From NCBI GenBank assembly GCA_025345505.1, contig JANVCC010000040.1, forward strand, positions 10,384,023 to 10,448,022: a stretch of 64,000 nucleotides of DNA, written 5' to 3'. The translations under genes were made by a program, and so were the position numbers. Origin of the DNA: Todiramphus chloris collaris (taxonomy: Eukaryota; Chordata; Aves; Coraciiformes; Alcedinidae). Under the pieces are notes generated by a model. It worked only from the letters and a program-made list of their open reading frames with translations. It was not told where the DNA came from and ran no database searches. Shown piece by piece: positions 1-12,058 of this stretch. How positions within the stretch are numbered: the stretch's first letter is position 1; every line of letters starts with the position of its first letter.

Positions 1-2458
1 ATATACATTAATTCTATGAATTGCTAGTCACATCTTGTACTATATTTAGAAATGTTTGAGATTATCGTGAGAAACTGAGGTGTCTAGTTAGACATTACCT
101 TAGTCTCTTTATGGGCTTCTAAAAAAATCTCCTAGAATCTCTATCTGCATGTTTAAGCTGTATGAATATCTTAGGAATACAAGTATCTTTGATAAGGTAG
201 AAACAATTTCTCCAACTACATATATATACATATAATGCAAATGTATTTTTTCTCACTGTCAAGGACACATGCATTATTTGGGGAACGTCAGATATAACTC
301 AATGCATTCACAGCACCAAGACAGTTGTGAAAGCTTGTATGTGGCAAAGCATCAACATGGGGTTGGTTTTGGCTTTTTTTCTTTGTACAGAGAAAGGTAG
401 AATTGCTCTGGATATATATATATATTTTTTCTTTAAAGGATAGTTGAGACCAAGAGAAACTCTTCACTAATTTTGTAGAAGGTGTAAAGCCTATGGAATA
501 TTATCTAAAGATTAGTGTCAAACAACCAGCCCTCACAACAAACACACTGATTAAATCAGAGCGTAAGTTGGGAACTAACTTGATGTTGCCCATTTCATGA
601 CATCTTAAGGTCAGTTCGGTTTAAAACTCACCTAAAATCTTATCTGAATGTCTAAAATATATAGCTATAATATGTAAAAGCTGACAAATTATTTCAGCAG
701 TTTCTGCACAGGACCTGTATTGGCTTATGTATTGCATCACTCAAATCAGTATAGGTGAGAGCAAAAGACACAGAATTTCTGTTAATAATTTGTTAAAAAC
801 TGTATTCAGAAAAAAGTTCAAGACTTTCATGGGACCAATTAATTATGTTATGCAAAACATCTTCCTAAAGGCACAAACAAAATTCATTAATTGATTTTCA
901 TGTTTGCATGCAACTTACATTTTAGGGAATATTTTAATTTAATTAAGCTCTTCACCATTGAAAGCTGTTAATGTAATCTTAATGATCTAGAAGTGAAATT
1001 GGAAATGAAGTGCAAACTCAGCTATGGACTGTCGAACACATATTAAATGGAATAATTGGTAATGCCTATGATTTGAGTTTGATACAAATCAGAGACCTTT
1101 AGCTGCAGCATATTATTTCTTTACCAGTAATCTCTGACAATCAGTAGTATCTCTGAAGAAAAATGTATTACATATGTGTGCCATGCATCCCTCAATTCAT
1201 CTGATGCTCTCCCTTATCAGACTGTGCTCTTGATTGCTCGCGGTTGGATTTTTAAGGATATGTGCCTGCATCAGGATGGCATAAAATCCAGAAACAGAGA
1301 AAAAGTCTCTAGACAAAAAAAGCCCATATGCTTTTGATCAAGTGTAGGGTTAAAAACATTTTTCTCTCTGTAAAAAGTCCTAGAAGATTAAGGAAGCAAC
1401 ACCTTGCTGTGCAATAGAAGAAACAGGACTGCATGGAGAAGAAAGAATGGGTTTGCTTATGAAATATTTGCTTAGGGCACTAAAAGCTCTGCTAGCGAAT
1501 TTAATTATAATATTTTCTAACTTTATGAAAGCCTGGTTTTACAATTCATGCAATTTTTGCAGTGTCACACAGCAAATACTCAAATTAGCAAGGTTCAGAA
1601 ATCAAACACTCTTTGAAGGGCACTGTCTCATTCTTATGGAGCCTTTGACTGCTGGGTAACACAGGCTTCCTCATACCAACCCCAGCAGGTCCCCCCTCTC
1701 CTTTCTGTTCCCTCACATGGTGGGTTTTTTTCATGGTCTCTGCACAGTGATGCCTTCCAGCTTCCAGATCAGACTCTTCTCTAGCAGATCTTCCTACCTG
1801 AGGGTTCCTTCTTCGAGATGCTTGCTTTGATATTGCATCCAGTTTAACTCCTTAATTTAACTACTGCCTACCTAGATCTTGGCCATTTGAATCCTCCATA
1901 TATCTCCTCCTCTTGCCTCTCATCTTCACAGCTCTAGAAACACCTCAAGGCAGGAAACTCCTTTTCCTCTTGTGAGTTATGCATGTTTTCCTTCTCCCCA
2001 GTCCCACCTGTGCATCTAAAACTTTCTTCAGCCGAAGCCAGAAGTTCTGCCTGCTGTCCAAACATGCTGTGATCATGGCAGTACTGAGACCCAGAACAAC
2101 ATCTAAGGATCCACACTCAGAGCTTTGCTACCCATACAGCTCCTCCCTGAATTGCAGGAACCAAGCCTCACTGCTATACACAAACCTTCTTTGCAGCGCA
2201 GCTTTCACAGCAACAAGCATCTTGAACTGAGTGCCCTCACTACCTCTGAAATACAGGTCTGAAGTATCTCAAACCAGACAGCCCAAAAATAACCCACCTT
2301 GAAACATAGTTCCTTTCTCTGAAAACATAACTCTTCACTTTTAAAAGGCATAAGTGGCATAAGGTTTTTCAAAATGGAATTGCTTCCAAGCTTCATTTCT
2401 AATATACTAAGCCTAAGTATATCAGTTCTCAGTAAGTGAAATGAGTGACAAGACTTAC
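1..2458. other. AT-rich non-coding stretch (probable KCNIP4 intron)
   Basis: No exon or recognisable repeat is seen. Short (TA)n runs occur near 219-234 and 412-424. The stretch 841-1140 is rich in homeodomain/POU-like words (ttaattaa, tttgcatgca), which is how conserved enhancers often look, but conservation cannot be judged from one sequence. Open frames here (for example 1447-1659 and 1979-2230) show no family resemblance. Confidence 0.6.
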
Positions 2459-2663
2459 AACGAATGTTAGCTCTTAAATACTGCACTGTCTCATGGTTTG
2501 AAGAAGCAATTAAGCTTGCTATAGTTGGGAGAACAAATAATCCCAAAGCGGAAAGCACACTTTCAGTTTTCAATATAAACAGCGAAAAAAGCCACAGAAA
2601 TGATGTGGTAACACAGATCAAAACCATACATGCCGTTCCTGCTTCTGTAGAATTATGCCACAT
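2459..2663 (-). other. Unrecognised minus-strand ORF with two hydrophobic segments and a splice donor (candidate exon)
   Basis: From an ATG at 2663 the minus strand reads 68 codons and one base to a strong donor-like GTTGTAAGT, with GT at 2458-2457. The frame continues to 2205 if unspliced. Residues about 12-31 and 36-52 are strongly hydrophobic (the first contains CMVLICVTTSFLWLF, the second VLSALGLFVLP) and an NST sequon lies near the N terminus. A weak acceptor-like stretch (tttcccattaag) sits just before the ATG. The donor phase (1) equals that of the KChIP4a-type exon on the same strand. I do not recognise the protein. T-rich minus-strand DNA readily yields hydrophobic frames by chance, and a 68-codon plus-strand frame overlaps it. 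Confidence 0.2.
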
Positions 2664-5519
2664 TGCTTAATGGGAAATATCCGAAGTGAAGAGCTGTCAC
2701 CATCTGCCACTCAACCTGCATCTCATCCTTTCTCATAAATTAGCAGTACTGTAACACTGCAACCATTACGAGCTTTTTAAACACATACAATAGGCCATTT
2801 ATTATTTTCCCCTTTGGGATGGCAAGTTACTTCTTCAAACACTGCAAATTGATTCCAGTAGAGAAGAGAAAGGTTGGTACATCTTTGGAATGACCTCCTC
2901 TATTTAGAAGGGTTTTCTCTGCAGTAGAAATTTCTTATCACTGCACTAGTTCCAGCTGCTGTGCCAGACTATTCCATTCCCAGCCAAAACATCACATCAG
3001 TACTTTTGAATTAACCTTCCCAGCTTACTCAAGGTCACTTCATTTTTTTCTTCAGCAGCTTTTAGCCACCTTCCCTTGCAATCCCGATGACCTCATGGTA
3101 CTACTTCCAGTTCCCACCACGTTTCACCTCCCTTCACACCTCCTCAAATGCCCTTTTAGTCTTCTCACATTTTCTAGTCAACTCTCTCTTAACTGGTCTC
3201 CTGGTTTCTGGTTCCTGTAGGTCTTGACCTTTCCTTCTGCTTATGTCTTTCACACTGCAGTTGGCTGTGCAAGTTCTTCTTCAGGAGTGCAAAACTACTC
3301 TTGAAACAGGCCTGTGTACAAAGTCTGCACCTCAGATCTACACCCACATGTGCGTGTCCTGATGTGTCCCCTGAGGGTAGGCCCTCACGCCAGCATCTAC
3401 CACCAGCTCTCCAGACAGAGCCCTGAGGCTCCTTGTGTGCAAGCCCAGTGGTCTCTTTATCCACCCTAACAAATCTCCAGAGCCTATGAGGACACCATAG
3501 ACCGAGATCTTATCCACTCTGCTTCTGCAGGCAATTTATTGGTCCAGAATGCAGGAAATAAAGCCACCAAGTATTTTTTTTGTTGTTGTTAACATTTTCC
3601 TATTGCAAAGAAAATTAGCTGGTGATATATCCTACCCTTTTCAGTTTGGTGTCATCTTTCAGAACAAAAAGTTTTGCCAGAAACAACTTCTCAGCTAGAA
3701 GCACCTACTGACTTCTAACTTTTTCTGGTGCAGGATGGCAGATCTGATAAAGCTTGAACAGTGGCTAATTGACTATTTCAAAGTAAAGGAAAGATTTGCT
3801 AAAGATATCACCAAAGTAATTTTGGATTCGTTTCTTTTCATTTGCCTCAAATAAAAGCATGCTGTTATCATACTGTGTTTCGGAGTTCACAGTAAATGCC
3901 AGCTAATCCTGTAATGAAGCCTGCTGTATTTGCATATGCAATTAATACTGCATATGGTACCATCCAGTTTGTTAGTTACCTCTTTAAACAGTGCTCAGTA
4001 ATCTGCACTTCAAGAAGTACCTACCACACCATGCAAAGCTTTTAAAGTGCTTTGCAAACATAGTTGATTAATCTTCAGCAACTTCTCAAAGGTGCACATT
4101 CTCACCCTTACTCTACCAAGGAATAAAACTTTGCTCAAAGAAATAATGTACAATTTTTCAAAGGCGTTTAGTGCTTAAACCTTAATAAGGCTTAAAAACC
4201 TGATTGTGCATCAAAGTCCCCGAAGGAAACTGGAAAGGTCCAGACACTAGCGATAGAAAAAACTAAGGCACAGGGATATTTCCACATGAGGAGAGATCAG
4301 ATAGAATAGGGCTCGTTGAAAGAGAATGAGCATATGGTAAAGGAGGCAGGAGCAACCAGAGCACAACTTGCCAGTACCTCTTCCCTCTTCATCACAGCTT
4401 AACAGAAAGCTGCAACTGGAGATGCACTGAGATGCAAAGGCAGCTCATTCAAAAAGGAAACAATACTGCCTACAGGGACTGCAAACCCATGTCCACAAGG
4501 CCCTGGAGGGCAAGAGAGAGCTGGGGACATAGTGCCAGGCAGCAGCATCTCCCCTTCACAATGCTCAGCCTCTCCTTGGGGCTGTGGGAGAGGTCAGCGT
4601 GAGCTCTTGGCGAGCTCCCCTCATCACCCTGAACGTGGGCGTTCCCTTCAGAAGCACTTGGGCTCCAAAGAAACACAGTGTGCCTTCCTCCTCCATCACC
4701 CTGCAGAACAACAGAAACAAAGTGAAGATACACCCTTATGTTTGCAAAAATACTTTGCTGGAATCAACCCTGCTTTTTGTTATTAACAAACAATACATCC
4801 TGCAGGATTTGGAAGGTACCTTCCAGACAAGAATATGCATTCACAACTGTTGGGAAGGACTTTATGCTTTTCTTTTAACCCTATCATTTCTATGCCACAG
4901 ACGTTTCCTGCTCCTGCTCCATCAGCTGTCACTGTAAGGGTCATTCAGTCACCAAGGAGAAGATCACGAGATGACTGCCTGCATCCCTGCCTTGCAGAAG
5001 AACAGTAGGAACAAATGAGACTTGCAGCCAGGGCTGAGCGGCATGCAGTTTGCTTGAAACTTTTCCAAGTGCTGTGAGGAAGGTAATCTGGCCTGCTGTC
5101 ACGAGAGCTGTAAAGAGGGGAACTACTTGATTGCTGAAAGTATTTGGTTTCTGAAATGAACAGGAACACCTGAAATACATACTGTAGGGGAAGGTGCTAC
5201 CTGTGGGGGGGGGAACCCACCTTGAATCCTATCATAGTAGAGAGTTTAACAATCCAGGCTGCTGAATCCAGAAGATAAGAGGAATGCAGCATTTTATGTG
5301 TGTGAGCATGTAAAAAAATGACCCTTAACAGCAAAGACAGAAGTCTCTAGGAAGTGTAGGAAGTGGTAATATGCAGACATACCTGGGAAAAGCATAATAT
5401 TACCAAAAAGGTTGTCAAGTTCAGTAATTTTTTCATATAGGGTGTGCAAAAAATACAACTAAAAAGGAGGTCAGCCAGACTGGATTCTAAATAAAAGTAC
5501 AGAAACTGGTAAAATCAAT
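2664..5519. other. Non-coding stretch
   Basis: No gene is recognised. It holds a short T/(GTT)n tract at 3574-3590, a POU-dimer-like palindrome at 3930-3941 in otherwise unique sequence, and a 9-base G run at 5205-5213. Overlapping frames on both strands at 4470-5180 have no domain signature and look like chance frames. Confidence 0.6.
3930..3941. promoter_or_regulatory. Palindromic octamer-like motif TTGCATATGCAA
   Basis: A perfect 12-base palindrome contains the core TGCATATGCA, like the MORE-type element bound by POU-factor dimers. It extends to tatttgcatatgcaattaat, adding an ATTTGCAT octamer and a homeodomain core. A site this short can occur by chance in AT-rich DNA, and binding is not shown. 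Confidence 0.3.
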
Positions 5520-6885
5520 GACATGGGACTCGATTTTTTAATAGGGAAGGAAGAGGTTGGAGGATACTTAGATAAGCCAGAGGTTTTGAAATTGGCTGGG
5601 CTTGATATCCATCCTGGGCTGATGAAATCTCAGGGCTGTTAGCAGTTATCGTCAGCCCAGTGTTGAAGAACAGGAATGAGGTGCAGAAGACCAAAACAAG
5701 ATAAATACACCTCCTGTCTTTACAAAAGGCAGAGAATGAGGAGATTGGGAATTAGACATCTATCAGCTTAGCTGCAGTTTCTAGAAAGAAATAAAACCCA
5801 ACAATTGGTAAGCACAGAGAAAATCACAAGAAAATGAGTGGCTGCCTGGATGGATCTGTTCAGAGTAATTGGTGTCAAACCAATCTCATTTCCTTCAATA
5901 GTAAGACAATAGATTTTTGTGTCACATTTTGATTTCTCTAAAGCTTTTCCACAGTATTTCATCTCACTTTCTTGTATACAAGCCTAGGAAACATAGTCTG
6001 GATGAAAATACTAGGGGGTGGATGCAGAACCACCAGGAAAAAACCACTGAGATTATTGTCAAAGGTTCATTCTCAAAATGGAAGATACAAAAAACCTGAG
6101 CCTTATGGGGAGCTGTCTTAGATCTGGGATCAGTCATTATGAAGGGCAGATGAATTAATGTACTTACTAGATCTGCAAATAATACCAAGCTGGGAAAAGG
6201 GGAAAAAAGGTTGAAGATCAAATGTAGATTTAAAAAATATCTTAAAAATTTGGAGACTGAAACCAAACAAAATGAGGTTTCTATTCAAGAAGAACAAACA
6301 CAGAAATCTGCACCTCTGTTGGAATAATAATCTTCACAAACGTAGGGCGGGAAAGGATTTTACTGGTACTAGAGCTCCATAAAAAGTTTCAGGAGCTTTT
6401 ATAAAGGATCAAAACCTATATGTTACAAAAACCAGGCAAATCCTCTTCTACAAGTACAAGCACAGAGGTAACTTAACAATACAAATGAAATAGCCCTTCT
6501 ATTCTCCACACTTTAAAGGCCTCATCTGGAGTACAAGATCCAATTTTGGCTTATGCACACCCAGAAAGATAAAAGCCAATTAAAGAAAGTCCAGATCAGT
6601 GAGAATGATCAATAGTCTAATAAACAAGACCTAAACAAATTGAGGTTGCCCAGGAAAGGAGAGACCAAGAAGAGATGATCAGTACACAATAGGCCAGTGC
6701 AGAGGAAGAGGTTAATCTATTCAGCAAGTCCTCAGTGGATGAGAGAAGTAACAAGCTTCAGGTTTAGCAAGGAAGAATCAATTTGTCATGAGGGAAAGGT
6801 TTTCCTCTGGAGAAGGTAACAAAGCACTGAAATAAATTGCCTAGAGAGACTGTGGAGGCTCTATGTTGGGAGGATTCTACCAACA
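5520..6885 (+). mobile_element. Ancient CR1 LINE fragment with eroded ORF2
   Basis: Several stretches follow the order of CR1 ORF2 and the 3' region: tgtctttacaaaaggcag (about 5717), ccaatctcatttccttc (about 5879), tttctctaaagcttttccac (about 5933), gcaaataataccaagctggg (about 6176), tcatctggagtacaagatcc (about 6523) and aattgcctagagagactgtg (about 6835). CR1 is the dominant bird LINE and its ORF2 encodes endonuclease and reverse transcriptase. This copy has no surviving frame, is truncated at 5' and has no clean 3' tail. It is far more diverged than the other copies here and is antisense to the KCNIP4 exon. The subfamily and exact edges are not settled, and the left edge is approximate by about 100 bases. 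Confidence 0.8.
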
Positions 6886-9800
6886 AGGCAGAAAACAGCT
6901 GCCAGAAGCCACCTTGGGGCACACGTGGGGATCAGACTGGGTCCATGGGAGTCTCTGCTGTCACAGTGGTCTGTGCTGCTGTATGCCCATGCTGCAGCCT
7001 GCCAGCTCCCTTTCATACAAACCACAGGAAAATAATAAAAGCAAACAGATACTCTGCATCTGATATAGAAACTACCTAAAAAGACTACCTTCCTTCCCCT
7101 TTCCTGCTGAAGCCCTTCCACACCTTAATACCTTGCATGTCTATAATGCCCTAAGTGCTTAAGCATTTTACATACCTGTATTAAGGGATATTAGGAGATG
7201 TGAGAGATAGAATTGCCAGCGAGAACGTGCAAGGTCACAGAGAAAGGCAGTGACAGAATAATGCTGTTTCCTTGGGCTCAGGCACCCTTGCGTCGCCAGC
7301 TGCTCACACTCCCCTCAACTATTTTACTATGGATGAACAACATTCATTAACCTTTCTCACCAGACCAGAAACTAAAATCCAGCTCTACTTTCCCGAGATA
7401 CTCAAGAAGTTATTGCTATCTTGTTCCCATGCATAAACTTAGAACTAATTTAATTTTCTGGACAGTGGATTGTTAATTATCAGGGTTCAGACAACAGAGC
7501 TAGGTGGTAAGGAATTACAAGATCTGTACTGGCCGCTTGCCATGGTTTGGGTCATGTCCATGCTGACTACACTCTGCTAGAACTAGCACTTGCTTTACAC
7601 CACGGGAAATAGGAAAAAACAAAGGTGCCTATTTACACCTCCCAGGGGCTGGCTCCCCACACAGTGTATCTTAGCACAAAGCCATGCTCAGCAACTAATT
7701 GAATTTTCTCTGTGCTTCTGCTGGTGCACCCTGGGACATGCTCCTGGGTCACAGCTGGCGGTAACTTCCTACTCCTGCAGCATGGGCTGGGGCCTGAAAG
7801 TCCTCAGAGTGTCATTTATTAACAGCCACTCCACTACTGCACAACCTAGAATTTAATGCAGTTGTAGATTTTTCCTGCTTTTCTGGCTTCTGATACTTTA
7901 CTAAGTTTGCTACAGAGACTCCCGCAAGAATTTTGGAAAGTAAATGCTCCTCAGGGTACCTGGTGGCCTGTCACTAGAAAAGGCTGGACAGGACATCAGC
8001 ATCATCCCTTCTCAGGTCCCTTTAGCTGTGCTCCTGGCTAAATCTGGAGCTGGCCAGCAGAGCCCCTGGGGGCTGACTGTGCTCCTCTGTTCCTCCCAGC
8101 TCCCTTTTCTATTTCCATCACCTGTGCCCTGGTTTGTGGTGGAGGGCGGCTGTCACATCACTGCACTGAGAGACTGCTTTATAATTTGCATGCGTGTGTA
8201 TTTGCGTAACAGCACGCTGTGGAGTTCAAAGCTGTTTTTTCTTTCAAAGTAGTCCTTGTGTGTAAGTTGTCCCAGGTCTGATGTGCACCAGGCTTGTATT
8301 TTTGTTCTTGATTGAGTACTGCTGCACTATATTCCTTTTAAAACTCCAGCTATTCTGGGAGAGGTGTATAATTTAAAATGTTCAATAGATTTCTTGTCAG
8401 GCATTCACGTACAACTTCCTTCATCTTGCACTCAGATGTTTGATTTTCCACAGTAATTGGATTTGCCGCATTTGTGTTTACTTTTATGACCTATGGTAAA
8501 TGCTGCTTTTTTAGCTGAGGACTAAGGGTTTGCTGAAGCCTGCAGCAGCCTACAGTGTAGGTTTTCTGAAGCTTACGATGCTAGTTTTTAGGCAATTCAG
8601 AATACTTTTTACATAGGGTATTAATGTACAAATTAATATAGCCTGAACACCACACTAAGGTAAAGCTCTTCAGTACCACAGGAGCTGTGGGCCTGCAGTG
8701 TAACATCCACACCCTACAAGATGCAGAGCAATTCAGTGTATGTGCAGTGCACCAGCCCCAGGCATCCAAACAGAGACCAAGAAGAAAGGTTTTTCTTAAG
8801 TACTGCTCTAAATCCCATTCACAGGCAAACCTGGCCTCCTCACTGAAAGCAAAACACGAAATCCAAAGACACAGTGCAGATGAGTCCTTCAAAACCTGCA
8901 GGGACAGAGTCTATGTCGCAAGGAACTTAGAGTCATCAAACAATTCAGAAAACAAAAGCCCTGGAGATGAGAGCTGTCTGACATCTGATGCCTAGTCCCC
9001 CAGCCCCACCTGTACAACTGAAATCAAGCTGATCTCCTTAGCAAGCGTTATGAGACCGGCTAAGGACAAGCTGAGGACTATTACTGTTGGGATGGGAAGG
9101 CTGCCATCTCATAGCTAAACAAGCAGGGTGTTCACTTCTGCCGGCTTTATTAGTTCATTAGTTCTTTATTTTGGAACCAGTTTCCTAATGAATAGATGTG
9201 GGAGAGTCAGAGCTGCAGGGATGAAGGCAGGTAAGGAGAGAGACCAGGAATAATGATGGCTTAAAAGACAGGGCTTCAGGAAATTACACACACACGTTTC
9301 AATTTGTCTCTGATGCTTGCATTAGTGGTCCTCAAGTTTCTCCTACAAGTCCCATCATATTTGTTTTCTTTCTTCTTCTCAATAATAAGTGCATTTCATA
9401 TCTGGGGTTGTCATTTGTGCTCAGTACTCATGGTAGCTGCTTTCAACCTTATCCTTTTGTATTTAAAAAGCCCATCTGGGAGTTCTAAGCAGCTGAGCTC
9501 CAAAATATGTTTTTACAGCAAAAAGCAAAAGTGCAAGCAGCTGCAGGGAACACTAGTGAAACCTTCGAAAGGTGGACAGCAGCATAAATGCTCCTGTAGA
9601 GCCTGCTGATTCACTGCTTGTTCATGCAGGATGCCAACCTGCTGGCAGTGGCTGCAGTCTGTGTGGCAATCCTGACTGGCTTGTGCTGAGCAGGGCTGAC
9701 CACTGGGTTTTCATGAATGCCTATGCAGGGACAAACTGGTGGTAGGAAGTTGGTCCTTACAGCATTCCCCACTATTCATCAAACTCTCTGGTCTGCAGAG

Positions 9801-11611
9801 AGTCTCAGCTTAGGATCCACAAGTTTTATAAACGTGAACAGAAAAAGCAAGGGAAATAAATGTCCAGCAGTAGGTGAGGGACAGGGGATGATGACCAACA
9901 ACAACCAGTGCTCCTCCTGACAAGAAGAAACAAGCCAGCACACAGTCATGCTAGGAAATAAACCTCGGTCAACAAGAAGCAAGTGGCATGCTCATGTTCA
10001 TGAGAAAGTAAAACAGAGAAAGGAATTACCAGAACTATTCTTATGTACAAAGGGGAAAAAAAAATGATAAGGAGTGGTAAGGGAAGCAGATAAGTGATCG
10101 TATGGGCATAGATTCAGGTCTCCCAAAGACCAGTACTATGTAGTGATTTGCTCTTATCATCCTAGTAAGTTCTCAAGTTATGTTAGAGTGGGAAAGCAGC
10201 TCGCTTGCTGTCCTAGACTTGATGATCCTTGAGTTGCAATATATCCCCCCACCCTTGCCACAAAAAAAGCCCCAAGATGTGTCCACAAGCTGCTGTTCAG
10301 GCAGACATCAGCCTGCCTTGTGCGTGAGCATCAGTCCCACTCAGGGACAGCCCTGAGTTCTGACCATGGACAAAGCAGGAGCACAGAAGGAGCCCTCTGG
10401 TCCAAAACTTCACTTTGGTCCACTGAACCCTGATCTGTCCACCCCCCAGGCTGTATTTAACCTCCTGGGATGCCATAAAAGGGCTTTTTCTTCACATTAG
10501 TTCACTCCTTTTTTTCAGTGCAGGAAGATACCTCCTGAAATGGTATCCTTGAGGTCCTCCTTTTGTGTTCCTTTTGGGCCTGCTCTTCACCCTGTGCTTG
10601 GTTCATAAAAGGCAACAACCCTCCATGCTCAGAAGGTAACTTCGATTTTCCTAAGGTGTAGAACACTGTGACATCTGATAGAATCACAGTATATCACCAC
10701 TGAGGTAGAAGAAAATGATTTACCTACATTTTCAATAAAATACATTAATTCCATTTATATTAACTAAGGCAATACTAATTAGTGACTTTACATGAGACAC
10801 ATTTTCAAAGCACTGAAAAATATACTATAGAAAGCACAATATTTTGAACTATATGATAAATGAAAACTAAGATTCATCACAGTTTTATGGAGTATCTCTT
10901 TTTTTTTCCTCTTCTAAAATATGCATATTGCACAGTGAAATTTTCACAAGAATGAACCGGGTTAAAAAAAAAAAAAAACAACCTTTCTGAAGATGTCAGA
11001 ATTAGGTCATCTCAATAGAGTTGGGATGTTTATTGAATTCATATTTTTCCACCTCATCAAATGACACAATAGACAAAATTCTTTAAGAATAGTAACAATT
11101 CAGAGGTCAGGACAAAAGGCAAAAAAAAGGGGACAATTTCAACAATTGGTAAAATCCTTTGAATCCAGGAGAACTGAACTATGAAGCAATTTTAAGCACA
11201 GAAGCAGCATCCAGTTAGGACAAAAGTGGGTCAGGTGTTTAATGGAAAAGCACAGACTAAAGCAAAAAGTTTTTTTCCACTTCACAGTACAGCAAACTTG
11301 GATTAAATAGCAAGCCCAAAGCTAGAGGGTTTTGAGAAATAAAGATAAAATTGACATTTTGTCAATATGAACTTGGTATTAGTTAGTAAGTAGAATCCTG
11401 TGAGTGCCCCAAAGAGATGATGTCCACCACAGTGGACTCTGTTGGAATTACGGGGCCACAGAAACTCCCCTAAACTTTCATAAAGATCTAAGATGATGAA
11501 GCTGTAAATATCATGTATGCACCATAGCATATAAGCATCAGTGAGCTTTCACATCAGCTCACATCCAGTTTCCACCTGCCTTGTCCTGTGATAGGATTTT
11601 TCAGTGATATT
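6886..11611. other. Non-coding stretch
   Basis: No exon or clear interspersed repeat is recognised. It contains a poly-A run at 10964-10978 and a short (CA)n near 9288. Open frames at 7590-8252 and 8581-8995 overlap one another on both strands and have no family signature. Confidence 0.6.
10964..10978 (+). repeat. Poly-A homopolymer (15 bases)
   Basis: Fifteen consecutive A residues follow gggtt. No recognisable retroelement or processed pseudogene body precedes them, so this is simple low-complexity sequence as far as can be seen. Confidence 0.9.
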
Positions 11612-11906
11612 ATCACAGAATCACCAAAGGGTGGGGGTTGGAAGGAACGTCTGAGGGATCATCTCGCCCGACCCCCCTGCCAAGGCAGGGTCACCCAGAG
11701 CAGGCTGCCCAGGATTATGTTCAGGTGGGTTTAGAATGTCTCCAGAGAAGGAGATTCCACCCCCCCCGGGCAGCCCATTCCAGTGCTCTGTCACCCTCAC
11801 AGTGAAAAAGTTTTTCCTTGTGTTTACCCTAAACCTCTTGTGCTCCAACTTACTCCCATTGCCTCTTGTCCTAACATTGGATAACATTGAGAAGAGTCTG
11901 GCTCCA
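11612..11906 (-). mobile_element. CR1 LINE 3' end (3' segment of a 5'-inverted copy)
   Basis: Reading the plus strand, tcacagaatcacc followed by gggttggaaggaacg, then caggctgcccagg, ccattccagtgctctg, cctcttgtcctaac and gagaagagtctggctccat, is the reverse complement of the CR1 3' region, including the tail, the 3' UTR and the last part of ORF2. The element is therefore on the minus strand with its 3' end at 11612. It stops at about 11906, where CR1 sequence continues in the opposite orientation. Confidence 0.93.
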
Positions 11907-12058
11907 TGGGGATTGATCTGTTGGATAGCATCTCTGGGGAAAAAGACCTAGGGAACCTGATAGACAAGAGGATGACCATGAGCCAACAATGTGCCCTCAC
12001 GGCCAAGAAGGCCAATGGCATCCTGGGATGCATTAAGAAGAGTGTGGTCAGCAGGTTG
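11907..12058 (+). mobile_element. CR1 LINE internal segment, inverted relative to its 3' end
   Basis: The words ctctggggaaaaagacctag, gatgaccatgagccaacaat, ggccaagaaggccaatggca and aagaagagtgtggtcagcag are CR1 ORF2 C-terminal sequence in plus orientation. They belong several hundred bases upstream of the 3' segment found at 11612-11906, which lies in minus orientation directly abutting. The CR1 stretch between the two (roughly 300 bases by my recollection of the consensus) is missing. The outer end, near 12058, runs into unique sequence. Confidence 0.88.
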
